Positions 48,272 through 59,760 of a stretch of DNA of 64,000 nucleotides are shown here, piece after piece (within the stretch, counting starts at the first letter, position 1; every line of letters begins with the position of its first letter). The translations under genes were made by a program, and so were the position numbers. Origin of the DNA: Heterocephalus glaber. Lineage: Eukaryota > Chordata > Mammalia > Rodentia > Bathyergidae. Under the pieces are notes generated by a model. That model ran no database searches. It had not been told where the DNA came from and saw only the letters and a list, made by a program, of their open reading frames with translations. The stretch lies in the NCBI RefSeq assembly GCF_000247695.1, contig NW_004624801.1:2068265-2132264 (forward strand), in the 5' to 3' direction.

Positions 48272-48574
48272 CAGTTGGTCCTAGGTTTCCAAGGTTTCCT
48301 ATCTGAGGATTAAATCAACTGTAGATGGAACATATTCTGAAAAATACTACACCCATGTGAAACATGAGCAGCCTTCTTCTCTTGTCATCATTCCCTAAAG
48401 AGAACAATGTAAACTATTTACATAACACTGGTATGACATTACATACTCTACGTAAAATAGAGATAGTTAAAGTCTACCAGATGGTATGTGTAGGTTGTAT
48501 GCAAATACTGAGACATTTTATATAAGGGACTTGAACATTCATTGATTTTGATGTTCGTGGTATCCTATGAATAC
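48272..48574 (+). mobile_element. MER2-like Tigger MITE
   Basis: cagttggtcctaggtttcc, gaggattaaatcaactgtag, aaactatttacataacactg, gttgtatgcaaatactgaga, cattttatataagggacttg and gatgttcgtggtatcctat match, in order, a MER2-type non-autonomous Tigger element. No transposase. Confidence 0.8.
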
Positions 48575-48781
48575 AAATGAATGGCCATACAGACAGCAAC
48601 GCTCTGATGACAGCACATCCAGGAACATTGGACGTGCAACTTGTTCATGTCAGGGAGCCATACAGAGGGTGGGAGATGAACAGCACTCACCCTTACAATC
48701 TCACCCTTTAGTATTTCCTATGGATGTACTATGACACTATACTATCATCTATCTATCTATAAAGTGGTTAAAATGGATATA

Positions 48782-49560
48782 CAGGAAAACCTTGGTTTGA
48801 GAGCATAATTCATTCTGGAAACATGCTTGTCATCCAAAGCACTTGTGTATCAAAGCAAGTTTCCCCATAAGAAATAATGGAAACTCAGATGATTAGTTTC
48901 ACAATCCACAAATATTAATATAAAATGATTACAATACCGTAATATAATGCAAAATAGTAAAAAAAACACAAAACATAAAGAAAAATAAACAAATTAACCT
49001 GCTTACCTTTGAAAACCTTGTTGAGGGAGACAAGAGAGAGGAGGGTTATTGTGTGGGACAACTTTCACTATCACTGATGGAATCACTGCTATCTATTGAC
49101 TCATGGGAATCTATTTCTTTTTGTGCAGCTTTAACAAGGAACCTGTCCAATGACACTTGCTTTTGCCTCCTTGTGAGGATTTCTCAGAAATGCGACATTG
49201 CATTTTCCTTAAACAAACTCATCACGCACTGCTACAGCCATATTCAGGTGGTGTTTTGTACAAAATTTTGCACTGTTTCCCACATTTTACACATCTCTCT
49301 AATCTCATTTGAAGTGAGGGATTCCTCCACCTTTCTCTCTTCCTTTGCAGAGGAGATAGTAACCATAACCTCTCGCTGTAGAGATGATCACCTACAATCG
49401 GAAAGAGGGGGGAAGGGGGAACCATTGGGTCAATTGTGATTATATGACATTCGGCTTCACATACTATTTGTTTTGCAAGATTTTGCTTGTTTATCAAGTT
49501 AAAATTTATTAGAAATGTTTGCTTGTCTTGCAGAGCACTCACAGAACAAATTGCAATCTG
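48782..49560 (-). mobile_element. Tigger DNA transposon fragment with decayed transposase end
   Basis: The left end cagg-aaaaccttggtttgag, with TA at 48780-48781, is a Tigger terminal repeat. It is followed by tttccccataagaaataatg. On the minus strand, about 49238-49060 encodes a pogo/Tigger transposase C-terminus: MSHF, a stop, then EILTRRQKQVSLDRFLVKAA and an acidic/serine-rich end. Frame changes join it to an upstream acidic-helix part (about 49380-49270). The catalytic region is absent and the right terminal repeat was not found, so it is an immobile fragment. Confidence 0.82.
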
Positions 49561-49766
49561 AGGTTTGGCTGAATCTATTTATATCCTCTTTGTATATCTG
49601 TGCTTCACACACACAAAAAAAATTATTTTCGCCTTTGTCCACAAAGAATCAAATTTACCTCATTACTGGTGATGTCACCTCCCTCCCTCTTGAGAATTCA
49701 TGTACTGGTCCCTTAGTCCCCAGGAGTTAGCATTTGGGTCCAGGTTGAAGTATTCACCAAGCATAG

Positions 49767-49968
49767 CAGTGTTTCTTGATCTTTGTACTATTGATTTCTG
49801 GGGCCACACATTTCTTGACTTGGGGAGACCTTATGCCCCCCAAGATGTTTAAAGGCATCCCTGGGCTCTAGATGTCAAAAACACTGTTATCCTCCATTTC
49901 CCATAACAACCAAAACTACCTTCAAACTGTGCCAATGTCCTGGGGCAGGAGCCGAGGAAGGACCGCCA
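49767..49968 (+). mobile_element. MER20-like hAT MITE
   Basis: cagtgtttcttgatctttgt, actattgatttctggggcca, aagatgtttaaaggcatccc, tgggctctagatgtcaaaaa, acaaccaaaactaccttcaa and ctgtgccaatgtcctggggc match MER20 in order, without the inner deletion common in this family. Confidence 0.82.
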
Positions 49969-51135
49969 GCTACATTTTTAAGGATTAGGAATGCAGCAGA
50001 AAATAAGGCAAAGTCTCTGATAGACTAAGTTTTGCTAGTAAACTATTGCACAATGTTAAGAGGTTTCAGTTGCTTTACCTCTCAAGGAAAATAAAAATAA
50101 GTTAAATAATACCCAAGGTCTTCCATGACTTTATCACTATGGCAAGTGACTTCCTAGTGCTTTTACTTTAACAAACTTGTCTATTTAGAATGGCTTTTTC
50201 CCCATTAACAATTTTAACCAAATATACACTCATAATTTTTAGAACAAATATTAAAAATATTCAACAAACAAATGTCTTTTTAAAAACAAACATGTTCTTC
50301 CAAAAAAAATCAGTCTGTGAATATCTTTACAGAGAAAACTACACAAATATAATCTCCTTGTAGCTTCAGACCTGAGCAGTGTGGGGTCATGTAGGAGGTA
50401 GAGCAGAACAGGTATAGAACTGGACGCATGACAGACATTCTGCTTTGTGAATATAAAGCTATGGCGAGTTTAATAAAATTATACTGAGCCTTGTTAAAGA
50501 TTTCATAGACATTTTTAATAAAAATGCCTTGCCCTCTCATATAAATGGACAGTTTGCAATTCAAAAGCTAGGATCAGATAAAATGATTGCAATGGTAATA
50601 AAAATGAGAGCTTAGATTGGCATGCTGTCTAATATCTTACAGATCACTTGATTTTCACCAAGATCTCATGATATTGATAGTAGAGAAAGTAATGTACAAA
50701 AATGAGGCTTAGGAAAGCCAAATGAGGGGAACTAAGAGTCTTCCCATGCGCCCTGTGACAGGTGATAATGGAGGTTTTGAGTGATGCTGAAATTTTCCTG
50801 GCCATTCTTGCTAATGTCAAGTTCTGTTTCTCCAGTGTCACAGAAATACTCTATTCCTGGACCCAGGAACACACTGAGGATCTCCTGGTGAACAGAGGAT
50901 TGAGGGCATCCACATCTCTGTGATTTAGGAGATCATGTGTTGTCTTGGTGAACAGAGTGTGAAAGCTATGTCGATTCCTTTAACTGTGACCTCGAACAGA
51001 AATTCTGCCACAATGCGGGAACTGCCTTAATTTGAAGGCCTTGAATTTGGTTTAAGACCCATTTTCACTTTGAGGTGTATCTGCGTGGTGTCTTCTGCAG
51101 CAAAAACTATCATCAGAAGGACTGGAAGCTGCAAA
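49969..51135. other. Unannotated intergenic DNA
   Basis: About 1.2 kb, no recognised gene or repeat. Confidence 0.5.
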
Positions 51136-51320
51136 TGCTGGATCATGCCCACAATTCCAGCCTTCTGGAAGGCTGAAGCAAGAGGATGGCAAGTTTGAGC
51201 TCAGTGTGGGCAACATAGTGACTTAACAAGACCCTGTATCAAAATTAAAAAATGAAGAATTGGGGGATGTAACCTAGTGGAAAGGCCCTGAGTTAAATCC
51301 CCAGTATTCAAGAAAAATAA
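51136..51320 (+). repeat. B1-dID composite SINE
   Basis: B1 half: gatcatgcccacaattccag, ctggaaggctgaagcaagag, aacaagaccctgtatcaaaa. Linker, then an ID-like half gaattgggggatgtaaccta ... gagttaaatccccagtattc. The second half is shortened, as in the 4508 copy. Confidence 0.85.
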
Positions 51321-52095
51321 AGTACTGGTGACTCATTTGCTGAGGAAACCTTTAAATGTCTAGAGAACTCCATTGAAGATCAGAATGAGTCTCTATTTTT
51401 AAAAGCTAGTGATGTGTGCTCCTCTCAGCCTCAGAGCTGACCAAAGAACTACTCATGGGATGCAAAATTGGCTCCTTTTCTCCTTGACTTAACAATTAGA
51501 ATGAGCCAAGTTAGATAGTCAAATCACTTGAAAAGAGGGAGGATTTTAAATTATTAGAACTCACAACTTCATTTCCCAGCATGAAACCAGCTCAGCATCT
51601 AGGGAACTTTACAAATATTATCTGACTTGTTCCTAAATAAAGCTTTTTGGTGTTGGGTCCCATTGAAGAAATTGAGAGAATCCTTCCAGGTCATATTCCA
51701 GTAGCCAGTGGACTTTGTTTAACCAACTAAGGGGACCCAGTAAAAGATGTTGACATCTCATACTGGCAAATCCATGTATCCCCTGTGAGTTAAGTGCCTG
51801 CTGTGGTCAACATCTGGAGAACATTCCAGAAAGCTTAAATGATTATTATCCTATTTTGGAATCTTCACACTCCCTGGGCAAAGCTAAAATAGCTGGCTGA
51901 AGAATGAGGAACTTCTAAAGAGGTATCCAAAAAGAAAGTCAAATAGCTCATAAAATCTTACTCCAGTCTGTAAAACAGTGAAAGAGACACTTAGCATAGG
52001 GTGTTGTTTCCTTGGTTCTCTTTATTTTATGAGGTCTCAATAAGTTTCCTGGGGCTGCTGTAAAAATGATTTCTTTATAGTGGTTTGCTGAGCTA
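51321..52095. other. Unannotated intergenic DNA
   Basis: Nothing firm. A fragment near 52030-52060 (agtttcctggggctgctgta) could be the edge of an antisense MLT1-type LTR. Confidence 0.45.
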
Positions 52096-52144
52096 CACTA
52101 CACACACACACACACTCACACTCACACATGCACACACACACACC
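52096..52144 (+). repeat. CA-rich imperfect microsatellite
   Basis: CA units interrupted by CT and TG. Confidence 0.9.
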
Positions 52145-52464
52145 CTGCCTCCTCCCCACACTCTCCACCCTTTGTTTAGTTTGCAAAAGTTTTTTCCATC
52201 AACTGTGTTTTTGCTCAAAGTGCTGCTTTTCCCTCAAGACAATGTTCACTATTGATTGGGATTGTGAGAGGTGACATTATAGGCTCACCAAGGCTTCAAA
52301 TTTAGATGTTCTTTAAAGAATGAAATGTGCCAGTAATTCCCAGGAAATGGACAATGGAAAGTGGCATCCCTGTCCTCTCTTTATGAATGGAGCACTGATC
52401 TCTCCAGCTGCTGGTTGTACTGAGACAGACCTCAGCTGTCAGCCTCCTTTAAGATTTACCTCCA
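52145..52464. other. Unannotated intergenic DNA
   Basis: Nothing recognised. Confidence 0.5.
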
Positions 52465-52564
52465 AGCCAGGCACTGTGGCATGTGCTTGAAATGCCAGCA
52501 TTCTAGGAGGCTGAAGCAGGAGGATTGCAAGTAGGAGCCCAGCCTAGGAAACTTAGTAAGACCA
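52465..52564 (+). repeat. B1-like (7SL-derived) monomer
   Basis: gccaggcactgtggcatgtg, cttgaaatgccagcattcta, ggctgaagcaggaggattgc and ggagcccagcctaggaaac, then cttagtaagaccatg. The ID-like half is replaced by a (GAAA)n tract. Confidence 0.85.
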
Positions 52565-52567
52565 TGA

Positions 52568-52626
<59 letters not shown>
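52465..52626 (+). other. B1 monomer to microsatellite junction
   Basis: The monomer ends at gtaagaccatg and the GAAA run starts at once, so the repeat arose from the SINE tail rather than independently. The second, ID-like half of the usual composite is lost or lies in the gap. Confidence 0.5.
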
Positions 52627-52745
52627 NNNNNNNNNNNNNNNNNNNNNNNNNNNNNNNNNNNNNNNNNNNNNNNNNNNNNNNNNNNNNNNNNNNNNNNNNN
52701 NNNNNNNNNNNNNNNNNNNNNNNNNNGAAGGAAGGAAGGAAAGAA

Positions 52746-52811
<66 letters not shown>
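52565..52811 (+). repeat. (GAAA)n / (GGAA)n microsatellite around an assembly gap
   Basis: GAAA repeats from 52565 to 52626, N to 52726, then GGAA repeats and GAAA again to 52811. It grew in the tail of the B1 monomer. The real length is unknown because the gap is a placeholder. Long open frames over it are artefacts of a period-4 repeat with all frames open. Confidence 0.95.
52627..52726. other. Assembly gap, 100 N
   Basis: Exactly 100 N inside the tetranucleotide repeat. Confidence 0.98.
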
Positions 52812-53136
52812 AATGCCTCCATGGCCAATAGCTACTTCACCCAAGGCAGTGGCTCCTTCCAAGGCAGCTCATGCTTGTGATTGGTCAACAGGAGATACAA
52901 AGGCCTGACCTCCTTGCCGAAACTCTGGACAATTCTGAAGGTGATTCTTGCTTCACAGCATCCTGTGGTGTTGATTCTGCTTTTCCGTTTGTTTATTCTT
53001 AAGCCTTCTCTGTCAAGAAATGTTGATCTCAAGAACCTTCCATGATAACCGACCTGCCTTAGCATCTTCTTCCCAAGGAACTCAGCTTGTGATACATAGT
53101 GCCAAGAACAGACTGAGAAAGCAGATGCTAAGATGG
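52812..53136. other. Unannotated intergenic DNA
   Basis: Nothing recognised. Confidence 0.5.
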
Positions 53137-53524
53137 TACATTAGTCCATTTTCCATTGCTATAACAAAATATCTGAGGCTGAGTACTTTTAAAAGAAAAG
53201 AGGGTTTATAACTCACAGTTTTGGAGATTTATGAACACAGCACTGGCTCTGCTTGCCTCTGGTGAGAACATCATGGCAGAGGGCATCACCATATGGTGGA
53301 GAAGCAGAAAACACCAAGAACATGTAGTGGCCTTGCTTTGTAAGAACCCACTCTTGGGAGAGCTAACTTGCTCTGTCAGACCAGATTAACCCCTCCCAAG
53401 GGGGTGCTCCCCTAATTAGCTCCCACTAGGACTCACCTTTTAAATGTTTCACCACCTTAACACTGCCATACCAAGGACCAGCTTTAAGCACACAAAGCTT
53501 TGGGGGAAACACTCAAACCAATCA
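53137..53524 (-). mobile_element. MaLR-type solo LTR, antisense
   Basis: Starts tacattagtccattttccat, then gctataacaaaatatctgag, gtttataactcacagttttg, atcatggcagagggcatcac, and ends caaaccaatca. Read on the minus strand it begins tgattggtttg, like MST/THE-type LTRs. No internal region. Confidence 0.78.
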
Positions 53525-54054
53525 GAGGAAATCTGGAAACTTGATGCCACTGTCACCCAGCTGACATTGAAGGCCCCTTCACTGGTGACATGGAGCAGTG
53601 TAATTGGTGAACTTTCACCACTGGTAGACTGGGTGGTGTATGTTTGGGAGGGAATCCACTAGCTGGAGCAACTTATTAGGTTTTAGAAATTCAGGAGAAA
53701 GGGGAATGATAAGGACACTGAGTAGCGATTACTAAGCTTGATTGACCATCTAGCAAAAACAAAAACTGTGGGTAATGAATGAGAAACTAAATGGTAAGTG
53801 GGAAAAAAATGGGAAGACTTCCTTATGAGAATAGAAAGTGACTCTGATGACCTCCAGGAGGCAGTGAAAGCAGGGGACTAGGCCAAAGAAATTTAACTCC
53901 TAACCAAGTCAGAGTGGCTATGCCAAGGTCAGGACCCTGGTTGGAAAAATGGGGCCTTAACTTATAAGATGGAGACATCTGAGCCAATGATGCTCACAAA
54001 TCTGGATCCCCCAGTTCCCCTGAGCTCTTTTAATCAGTCCGTGGAAAGCTGACT
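53525..54054. other. Unannotated intergenic DNA
   Basis: Nothing recognised. The LTR at 54055 may extend leftward into this stretch. Confidence 0.45.
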
Positions 54055-54334
54055 CAAAGGCAAAAACAGTATGGTGGAAGAGCCTGACAGGGTATAGCTG
54101 CTCATCCCACGGCAGCCAGAAAGCAGAGAGAGAAGGGAGGAGCTGGGGATAAGAATAATGCACTCTTTCACATCACATCCCCAGTGACCCAACTTCAACA
54201 AGCCCCACCTCCTCATGGCACATTCAGCAACTGGATACAGGATTTACACACCAATGAGTACAGCATTCCCGTAGTCCAATCACCTTCCAAACATACCGGA
54301 CTTTTGGAGGATATTTTAGATCTAATCCATAACA
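54055..54334 (-). mobile_element. MaLR-like LTR, antisense, partial
   Basis: cggcagccagaaagcagaga, ctccccagtgac-like catccccagtgacc and gatctaatccataaca match, in reverse, blocks of the LTRs at 35700 and 26436. The right end is sharp (ataaca); the left end is uncertain. Confidence 0.7.
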
Positions 54335-55050
54335 GCCATTGTTAGAAGAATATGGCAAGAGAAGGAGAAGCCAGCAAAGAGCACTGAAGCTTTACAATCA
54401 AATAAATCAGCTGAATGACTAGGTGAGGTCATGTTGGAAGGCCACTGTTGGAAAACAGTGAATTCACAAGAGTGCACCCATAACACTAACACTCTCTCAA
54501 ATTTTTCCCTTTGGTCTAACACTCTCATAATCCCTAGCGAAGTTTTTAGACACTCTGAAATCCTTTAACCAGATTGAGCCTGGATTGAGGAGGAGGAAAG
54601 ATTCCTAGGAAGAAAGATGCTGGACCACCACTACAAGTGTATATGATAATGATTTCCTTACTCTTTCCTCAGTGCAATCTATTGCAATTGATTCTCCCAT
54701 AACTATGAATACTACTAGTATACACAGGAGAAAAGAAAATGCCCAAACATGTTGAAGTTTGTTGAACATAGGGACTCAGTGACAAAGGTAACTAACATAC
54801 CTAACACTTAATCATGGCCTCATTGTTAGAATGGAGCATATAGGAACCAGGTAATCAAAGGGGTCATAGCTCAAATTCAGCTAACAGAGAATCCATAATG
54901 TCTTCAGCATTACTGGGTGGTCATTTCCCCAGCCCTTGAATGCATAAATGGAATTGATGGTCTGATAATTGGCCCAAATTCTCATGATGGGTTTGTGGCC
55001 TATAACCTAAGAAATATGGAAGTGGAAATAATAAGTGGAAACCTCAGAAA
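54335..55050. other. Unannotated intergenic DNA
   Basis: Nothing recognised in about 715 bp. Confidence 0.5.
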
Positions 55051-55203
55051 ATTCCCCCCATAAGACATCGGCATTTCTTTTTCTTCTTTTCTTTTTTTTT
55101 TTTTTTTTTTTTGGGTACCAGGGATTGAACTTGGGTCCTTGCACTTGCGAAGCAGGTGGTGGAACCACTGAGCTAAATCCCTGGCCCTATTCCCCCCATA
55201 AGA
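55051..55203 (-). repeat. tRNA-derived SINE, antisense, with offset target duplication
   Basis: The SINE (about 55092-55187, T tail then gggtaccagggattgaactt ... ctaaatccctggccc) has attccccccataaga on both sides (55051-55065 and 55189-55203). On the tail side 26 extra bases (catcggcatttcttt...) lie between the duplication and the T run. Confidence 0.88.
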
Positions 55204-56184
55204 TAGTAAATAAAAATGAAATTTCATTTTGAAAAGGACAGTAGAAGTTAGCACCCACCTTAAAAATATTTAATGATTAAATCAGAGATCAGCAAAATAT
55301 ACACCACTGTAGTCTGTTACCCTTGAGTGGCCTAAAAAATAGGAATGGTTTTACATTTGAAATGATTGCCTTTTAGATGGTTAAATAGGTATCTGTATAT
55401 AACCTTAGTTTTGTCTCTTGGCTCACAAGAGCTAAATTATTCACTACTCCCATTTTATAGAAAATGCCTGCTAAGTGTTACTTTAAAGGGTGGTCTCTAT
55501 CAAACCTCTTTTCACTTACCAGTGTGTCTTCCTCAAAACACAGATCCTGAAGGTCAACAGCAATCTACTGCCAAGTCCACCAGCAATGGCCGGATTTGCA
55601 GCCACTGTGACATGAGGCAGTTTACTAGAGGAGATTAACGCGGTCCCTGCAGATGGCATATGGTCATTGTTCCAAGGAATGTCTCTGTCCCCACCCTATT
55701 AGAAAAGCATCTTAGAAACAGCTGTCTTGTCTTGAAATAAAATACCTTTATAGTTTTATCCCAGAGCTACATTAACTGTCTCACTCTCTGTGATAGCATA
55801 GTCTGAAGAGATCTAGACCACCTAAATTTTACAGAGCAATACAATCGTCCAATATATGGATGGCCTTGTGCTAATCAGACCAGATGAGCAAGAATGACCA
55901 GCATATCATAGCCCATGGTAAGACAAGTGTGTTCCAATGAAAGAGTGATAAATCCTCCAAAGACACAGTAACATGCATGTCAGCAAATCCATTAAGGTCC
56001 CAGCAGGGAGGGTTTGTAACACGGAGGGCAAGAAAACAAACTGACTGTTCTCTGCTCAGAAATTGGGAGTTAATGTGATTATGGTACCGATAATAATTGT
56101 AGCATTTGGAGCCTGGAAGGGCAAGCCTTGCATCTGCTGTTCACCCGCCCATGTCTTTAAGTCATTAACTTTGTTACGCCATGT
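55204..56184. other. Unannotated intergenic DNA
   Basis: About 980 bp, nothing recognised. Confidence 0.5.
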
Positions 56185-56310
56185 GCCAATAAGATGGTTT
56201 GAATTTAGAATTCTGGAGCTTGATCAAAATGCTGGCTCTGCCCCCTTAGGAGTTGTGAAACTCGGAGCATTTTATTTCACATCTCTCTGAGATATGTATA
56301 TTCTCCCTTG
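56185..56310 (+). repeat. MIR SINE core, sense
   Basis: gaattctggagcttgatc, aaaatgctggctctgccccc, ttaggagttgtgaaactcgg and cacatctctctgagatatg match the MIR core. Confidence 0.65.
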
Positions 56311-56618
56311 TCCATGATCACCATAGATTAGATAACAGCTAAAGTATCTTCCATCTTTGTATCCTATAACTGAGCAGCCTGTTGTGATGGCTACCAATGC
56401 ATGCGGCTATTTAAACTATAGTTAAATTGATTACAATGAAGTTAAATTTAAAATTTCAATTCTTTGGTTGCACCAGCCAGATGTTAAGTGTGCAGTATGT
56501 GGCCAGTGTCTACCATAGTGGTGAGCACACAGAATGGCTAGTTCCACCATTACAAGATGCTCCATTGGAAAGCACCAGTTGATAAAACTGTAGTGACATA
56601 TTTCAACCACTTTAGGTT
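56311..56618. other. Unannotated intergenic DNA
   Basis: Nothing recognised. Confidence 0.5.
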
Positions 56619-56619
56619 C

Positions 56620-56660
<41 letters not shown>
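56619..56660 (+). repeat. (CA)n microsatellite
   Basis: About 20 uninterrupted CA units, the longest perfect dinucleotide repeat in the window. Confidence 0.95.
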
Positions 56661-56661
<1 letters not shown>

Positions 56662-57689
56662 CACCCAATGTACAAATAAAGGAGAGCTAACCAAGTACTA
56701 AATTACATGCAGTATGTGCTCAGGACTAAGACATATGTATCACTGACTTCCAAGATCACAAAGACCTTATGAAATTGTTATTACAATCATATCAGAAATA
56801 GATAAGGAATTTTCTTCATTTCTTCAAGGATCAGATGCTTGTCCCCAACTGCAAGTATTCACCCATAAGCACCATTCCCTGCTACTTTACTTCATTCATT
56901 TAAGAGTAACTCCAACATTACTTACTTTCCATCCTATAATGCCTCATTGAAATTTACATTAAGTACATGCATTTGTGTGAGAAAGAAAATTGCCTTGTGT
57001 TTTGGGTTGGAGGTTCAGAAGAATTTCCTGACACAGGCAAGTTGAGAACTGAATTTTATATTTTGGAAGGAAAGGGGGGATTCCCATATGAGAGCTGTGA
57101 AATATAACTGACTGAAGTTCAAGTGGCTTTAAGGATCTGTTGAGATGAATGGTAATGCATATTTTGAGGGATGATATGTTACTTTAAAACAACCCCACTT
57201 AGTACCTGGGCAAGGGTACTAAGCCTGCAATTCATAGCCATGAGATTTCTGGCGGACAATAACATTATTGAGTCTCAATCTCCTCATCTGAAAATGGTCA
57301 CAATTATAATACTGGCCTTATTTACTATAATGGATGCTACAATATATGGGCCAGATTCTCCCTTCAAGGCCAAGATAATTATTTCTCCAAGTGTAGGAAA
57401 TGTTTCCAGTTGAAAGCTCACAGCCAGGAGCTTTCCTTCCAGAAATTACTCTTAGCCTAAAGGAATCACTTACCCAACATTTTATAACCCCTTCCTAAGA
57501 GTAGCTACATCCAAAGACTAGTATGTGTGGTATGTAAAGATCCAGTCTCCACACCTCAATGTGAGACATTTCTGAAGAAACATCCCAGCTCCAGAGAGCC
57601 CCATAGGATCCGCTGGGTCTCTATGGTAACTACATTGCAATTCAATCTCTCCCTTTGCCCAATTCAGCTTTTCTCACTTCTTCACAGAT
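56661..57689. other. Mostly unannotated; possible MIR at 57185-57400
   Basis: Words at 57270-57330 (gagtctcaatctcctcatct, gaaaatggtcacaattataa) resemble the sense MIR core 3' half. Otherwise nothing recognised. Confidence 0.4.
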
Positions 57690-58029
57690 GGTGTCTCTTT
57701 TGGTCCATTTTCTGCTGCAATGACAAAATATCACAGACTAAGCAGTTGAGAAAATAAGTTTGTTGGCTCATGGTTCAGGAAGCTGAGAAGTCTAAGAACA
57801 TGGCACCAGCGACTGTCAACAGTCTTTGTGTGGTGTCATAACATGATAGAAAGGAAGATGAACATGTGCAAGACAGGGAAATAGGGAGCCACATCCCCAC
57901 TCTGTGATCACGGTCTTTATCCATTCATGAGGACAGCATCTCCACAGCTGATCATCTCACTTCTTAACACTGCTGCACTGGCAATTAAACTTCACCATGA
58001 GTTTAGGAGGAAACATTCAAATTATAGCA
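57690..58029 (-). mobile_element. MaLR-type LTR, antisense
   Basis: ttggtccattttctgctgca, atgacaaaatatcacagact, ttggctcatggttcaggaag, ggtctttatccattcatgag and gaggaaacattcaaattata follow an MST/MLT-type LTR in reverse. No internal region. Confidence 0.75.
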
Positions 58030-58354
58030 GTGTCGTCTAGAGCCCTCCTCCACAAACCATCTCAGAGTCACCTGCAAATCACCCACATCCAAGCTACAAA
58101 TAGAAGTTTTCTCTCTTCATCCCCATCTCACAATTATCAAGACAAATGTAGTATTAAGTTTTTAGTTTTTGTTTTTACCCTGAAGCATTTTATTTTGAAA
58201 TATTCAAATTATGAAAAAACTTGGAAATTTTTAACTCCTTTTTGGGAGGGAGTAAAGTAATTGTAATCTGGGTTAAACAATTGGCATATTTAGTATCACG
58301 ACCATTTCAACAGGATCTAAGTTCAGAGTTATCATGAGCTGTGTTCACATTTAG
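58030..58354. other. Unannotated intergenic DNA
   Basis: Nothing recognised. Confidence 0.5.
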
Positions 58355-58417
58355 AAAAATACCATTAAGAGTTCGATCCCCAGTACCAAAAAAAATAAAA
58401 ATAAAAAATAACATTAA
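58355..58417 (+). repeat. Ultra-short 5'-truncated SINE with target duplication
   Basis: Only gagttcgatccccagtacca plus an A/T-rich tail (58369-58403) remains of the tRNA-type SINE. The flanks aaaaataccattaa (58355-58368) and aaaaataacattaa (58404-58417) are a 14-bp duplication with one mismatch. The truncation point lies at the start of the B box. Confidence 0.78.
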
Positions 58418-58639
58418 AAAAGTTTGCATTAATATTATGCAAGATACTTTAGTCTATAAAACTTATTACTGTATACTATCCACTTCATGATGTCTTTCCC
58501 AATACCATTGACCAGAGTGCCAAGTCCAGCGAATGAGGGAAGAATATTTTCTTCATTAAGTAGTCCTAGTACAACTGGATAATCACATGGAAAGGAATAA
58601 ACCCTTACCTCATACAATCTACACACTTTAACTCATGAT

Positions 58640-59760
58640 GGATTAGTGTCCTAAATATAAGAGCTAAAACCACACAGTTAAATCATCTTGACCTTATATT
58701 TGACAATTGACTTTTAGATACGACAACAAAACTCAAGCAACAAAAGAAAGAATAAACCAGACTTCCTCAAAATTAAAAACTTTGGTGCATCAAGGGATAT
58801 TATCAAGAGAATGAAGATAAAACCTATAAAATAGGAGAAAATATTTGCAAGTTATATATCTGAAAAGGGTCAAGTATCTATAATGTACAAATAACTTTAA
58901 TAACTCAACAACGAAAAGACAATCCAATAAAATGGGTAAAGGACTTGAATAATTTTTCCAAAGAAGATGTGCAAAAATGGTCAGTGCATGAAAATATGTG
59001 CCATATATTTGCCATTAATGCAAATAAATGCAAATAAAACTGTGAAAAGATTCAATACCTCACCTGCTAAAATGGCTATAGTTAAAGACAAAAAAAGTGT
59101 TGGTAGGGATATGAAGGGATTAGTATATTAGTATGAGAGTGCCCGAGTTCGGCTGCTGTGGAGCACACCTGTATGTTAAGTATATAACTAGCATGTGACT
59201 CCGAAATTCTACACCTAAGTATATACCCCAAATGTACTGAAAACAGGAACTCAAATGTGTGCATGTACTCACATAATCCTAGCAGCACTATTCACAGTAG
59301 ACTTGATGTACATCAGTGGATGAATGGATTAACAAGGTGTGGTGTATGCATACAACACTATTCAACAACAAAGAGAAAAGAAGCATCAATATATAATACA
59401 GTAAAACAGGCTATAATGAAAAAAGCTAAACACAAAAGGTCACATAGTGTAAGATGAGGGTAAAATCCAGAAAAGAAAAGAAAATCCAGAAAAGACAATG
59501 AAATAACCAGAAAAAAGAAATTCATATAGGCAGAACATAGATTTATGATCACTAGGAGGTGAAGGGAATGGGAAATGGAGAATAATTGCTTAATATGCCT
59601 TACTTTGGAGTGATAGCAGAACGCATGCTCTATATAGAGGTACACACCATTATGAATATAATAAATTCCACCAAACTGTTTGCTTTAAAATGGTTCATTT
59701 TACTGTGCATGTGCATGTAAATATTTAAGTTTTGTGCAATAAAATTTAAAACTCTTTTAA
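58640..59760 (+). mobile_element. Old L1 ORF2 end and 3' UTR, sense
   Basis: L1 words in order: ttagtgtcctaaatataaga, aaaactttggtgcatcaagg, gaaaatatttgcaagttata, cacctgctaaaatggctata, tagcagcactattcacagta, gaatggattaacaaggtgtg, aggtcacatagtgtaag and gatttatgatcactaggagg, then a 3' UTR ending near tttaaaatggttcattttac. Diverged throughout; an L1M-type relic. A start upstream near 58430 is possible. Confidence 0.82.

Noticed and set aside
49053..49439. 128-codon plus-strand open frame
   Set aside because: It is the opposite strand of the Tigger transposase remnant; the minus-strand reading gives recognisable transposase text.
52503..52908. Long open frames of Lys/Glu/Arg or Phe/Leu/Ser repeats
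   Set aside because: They translate a (GAAA)n microsatellite and cross 100 N.
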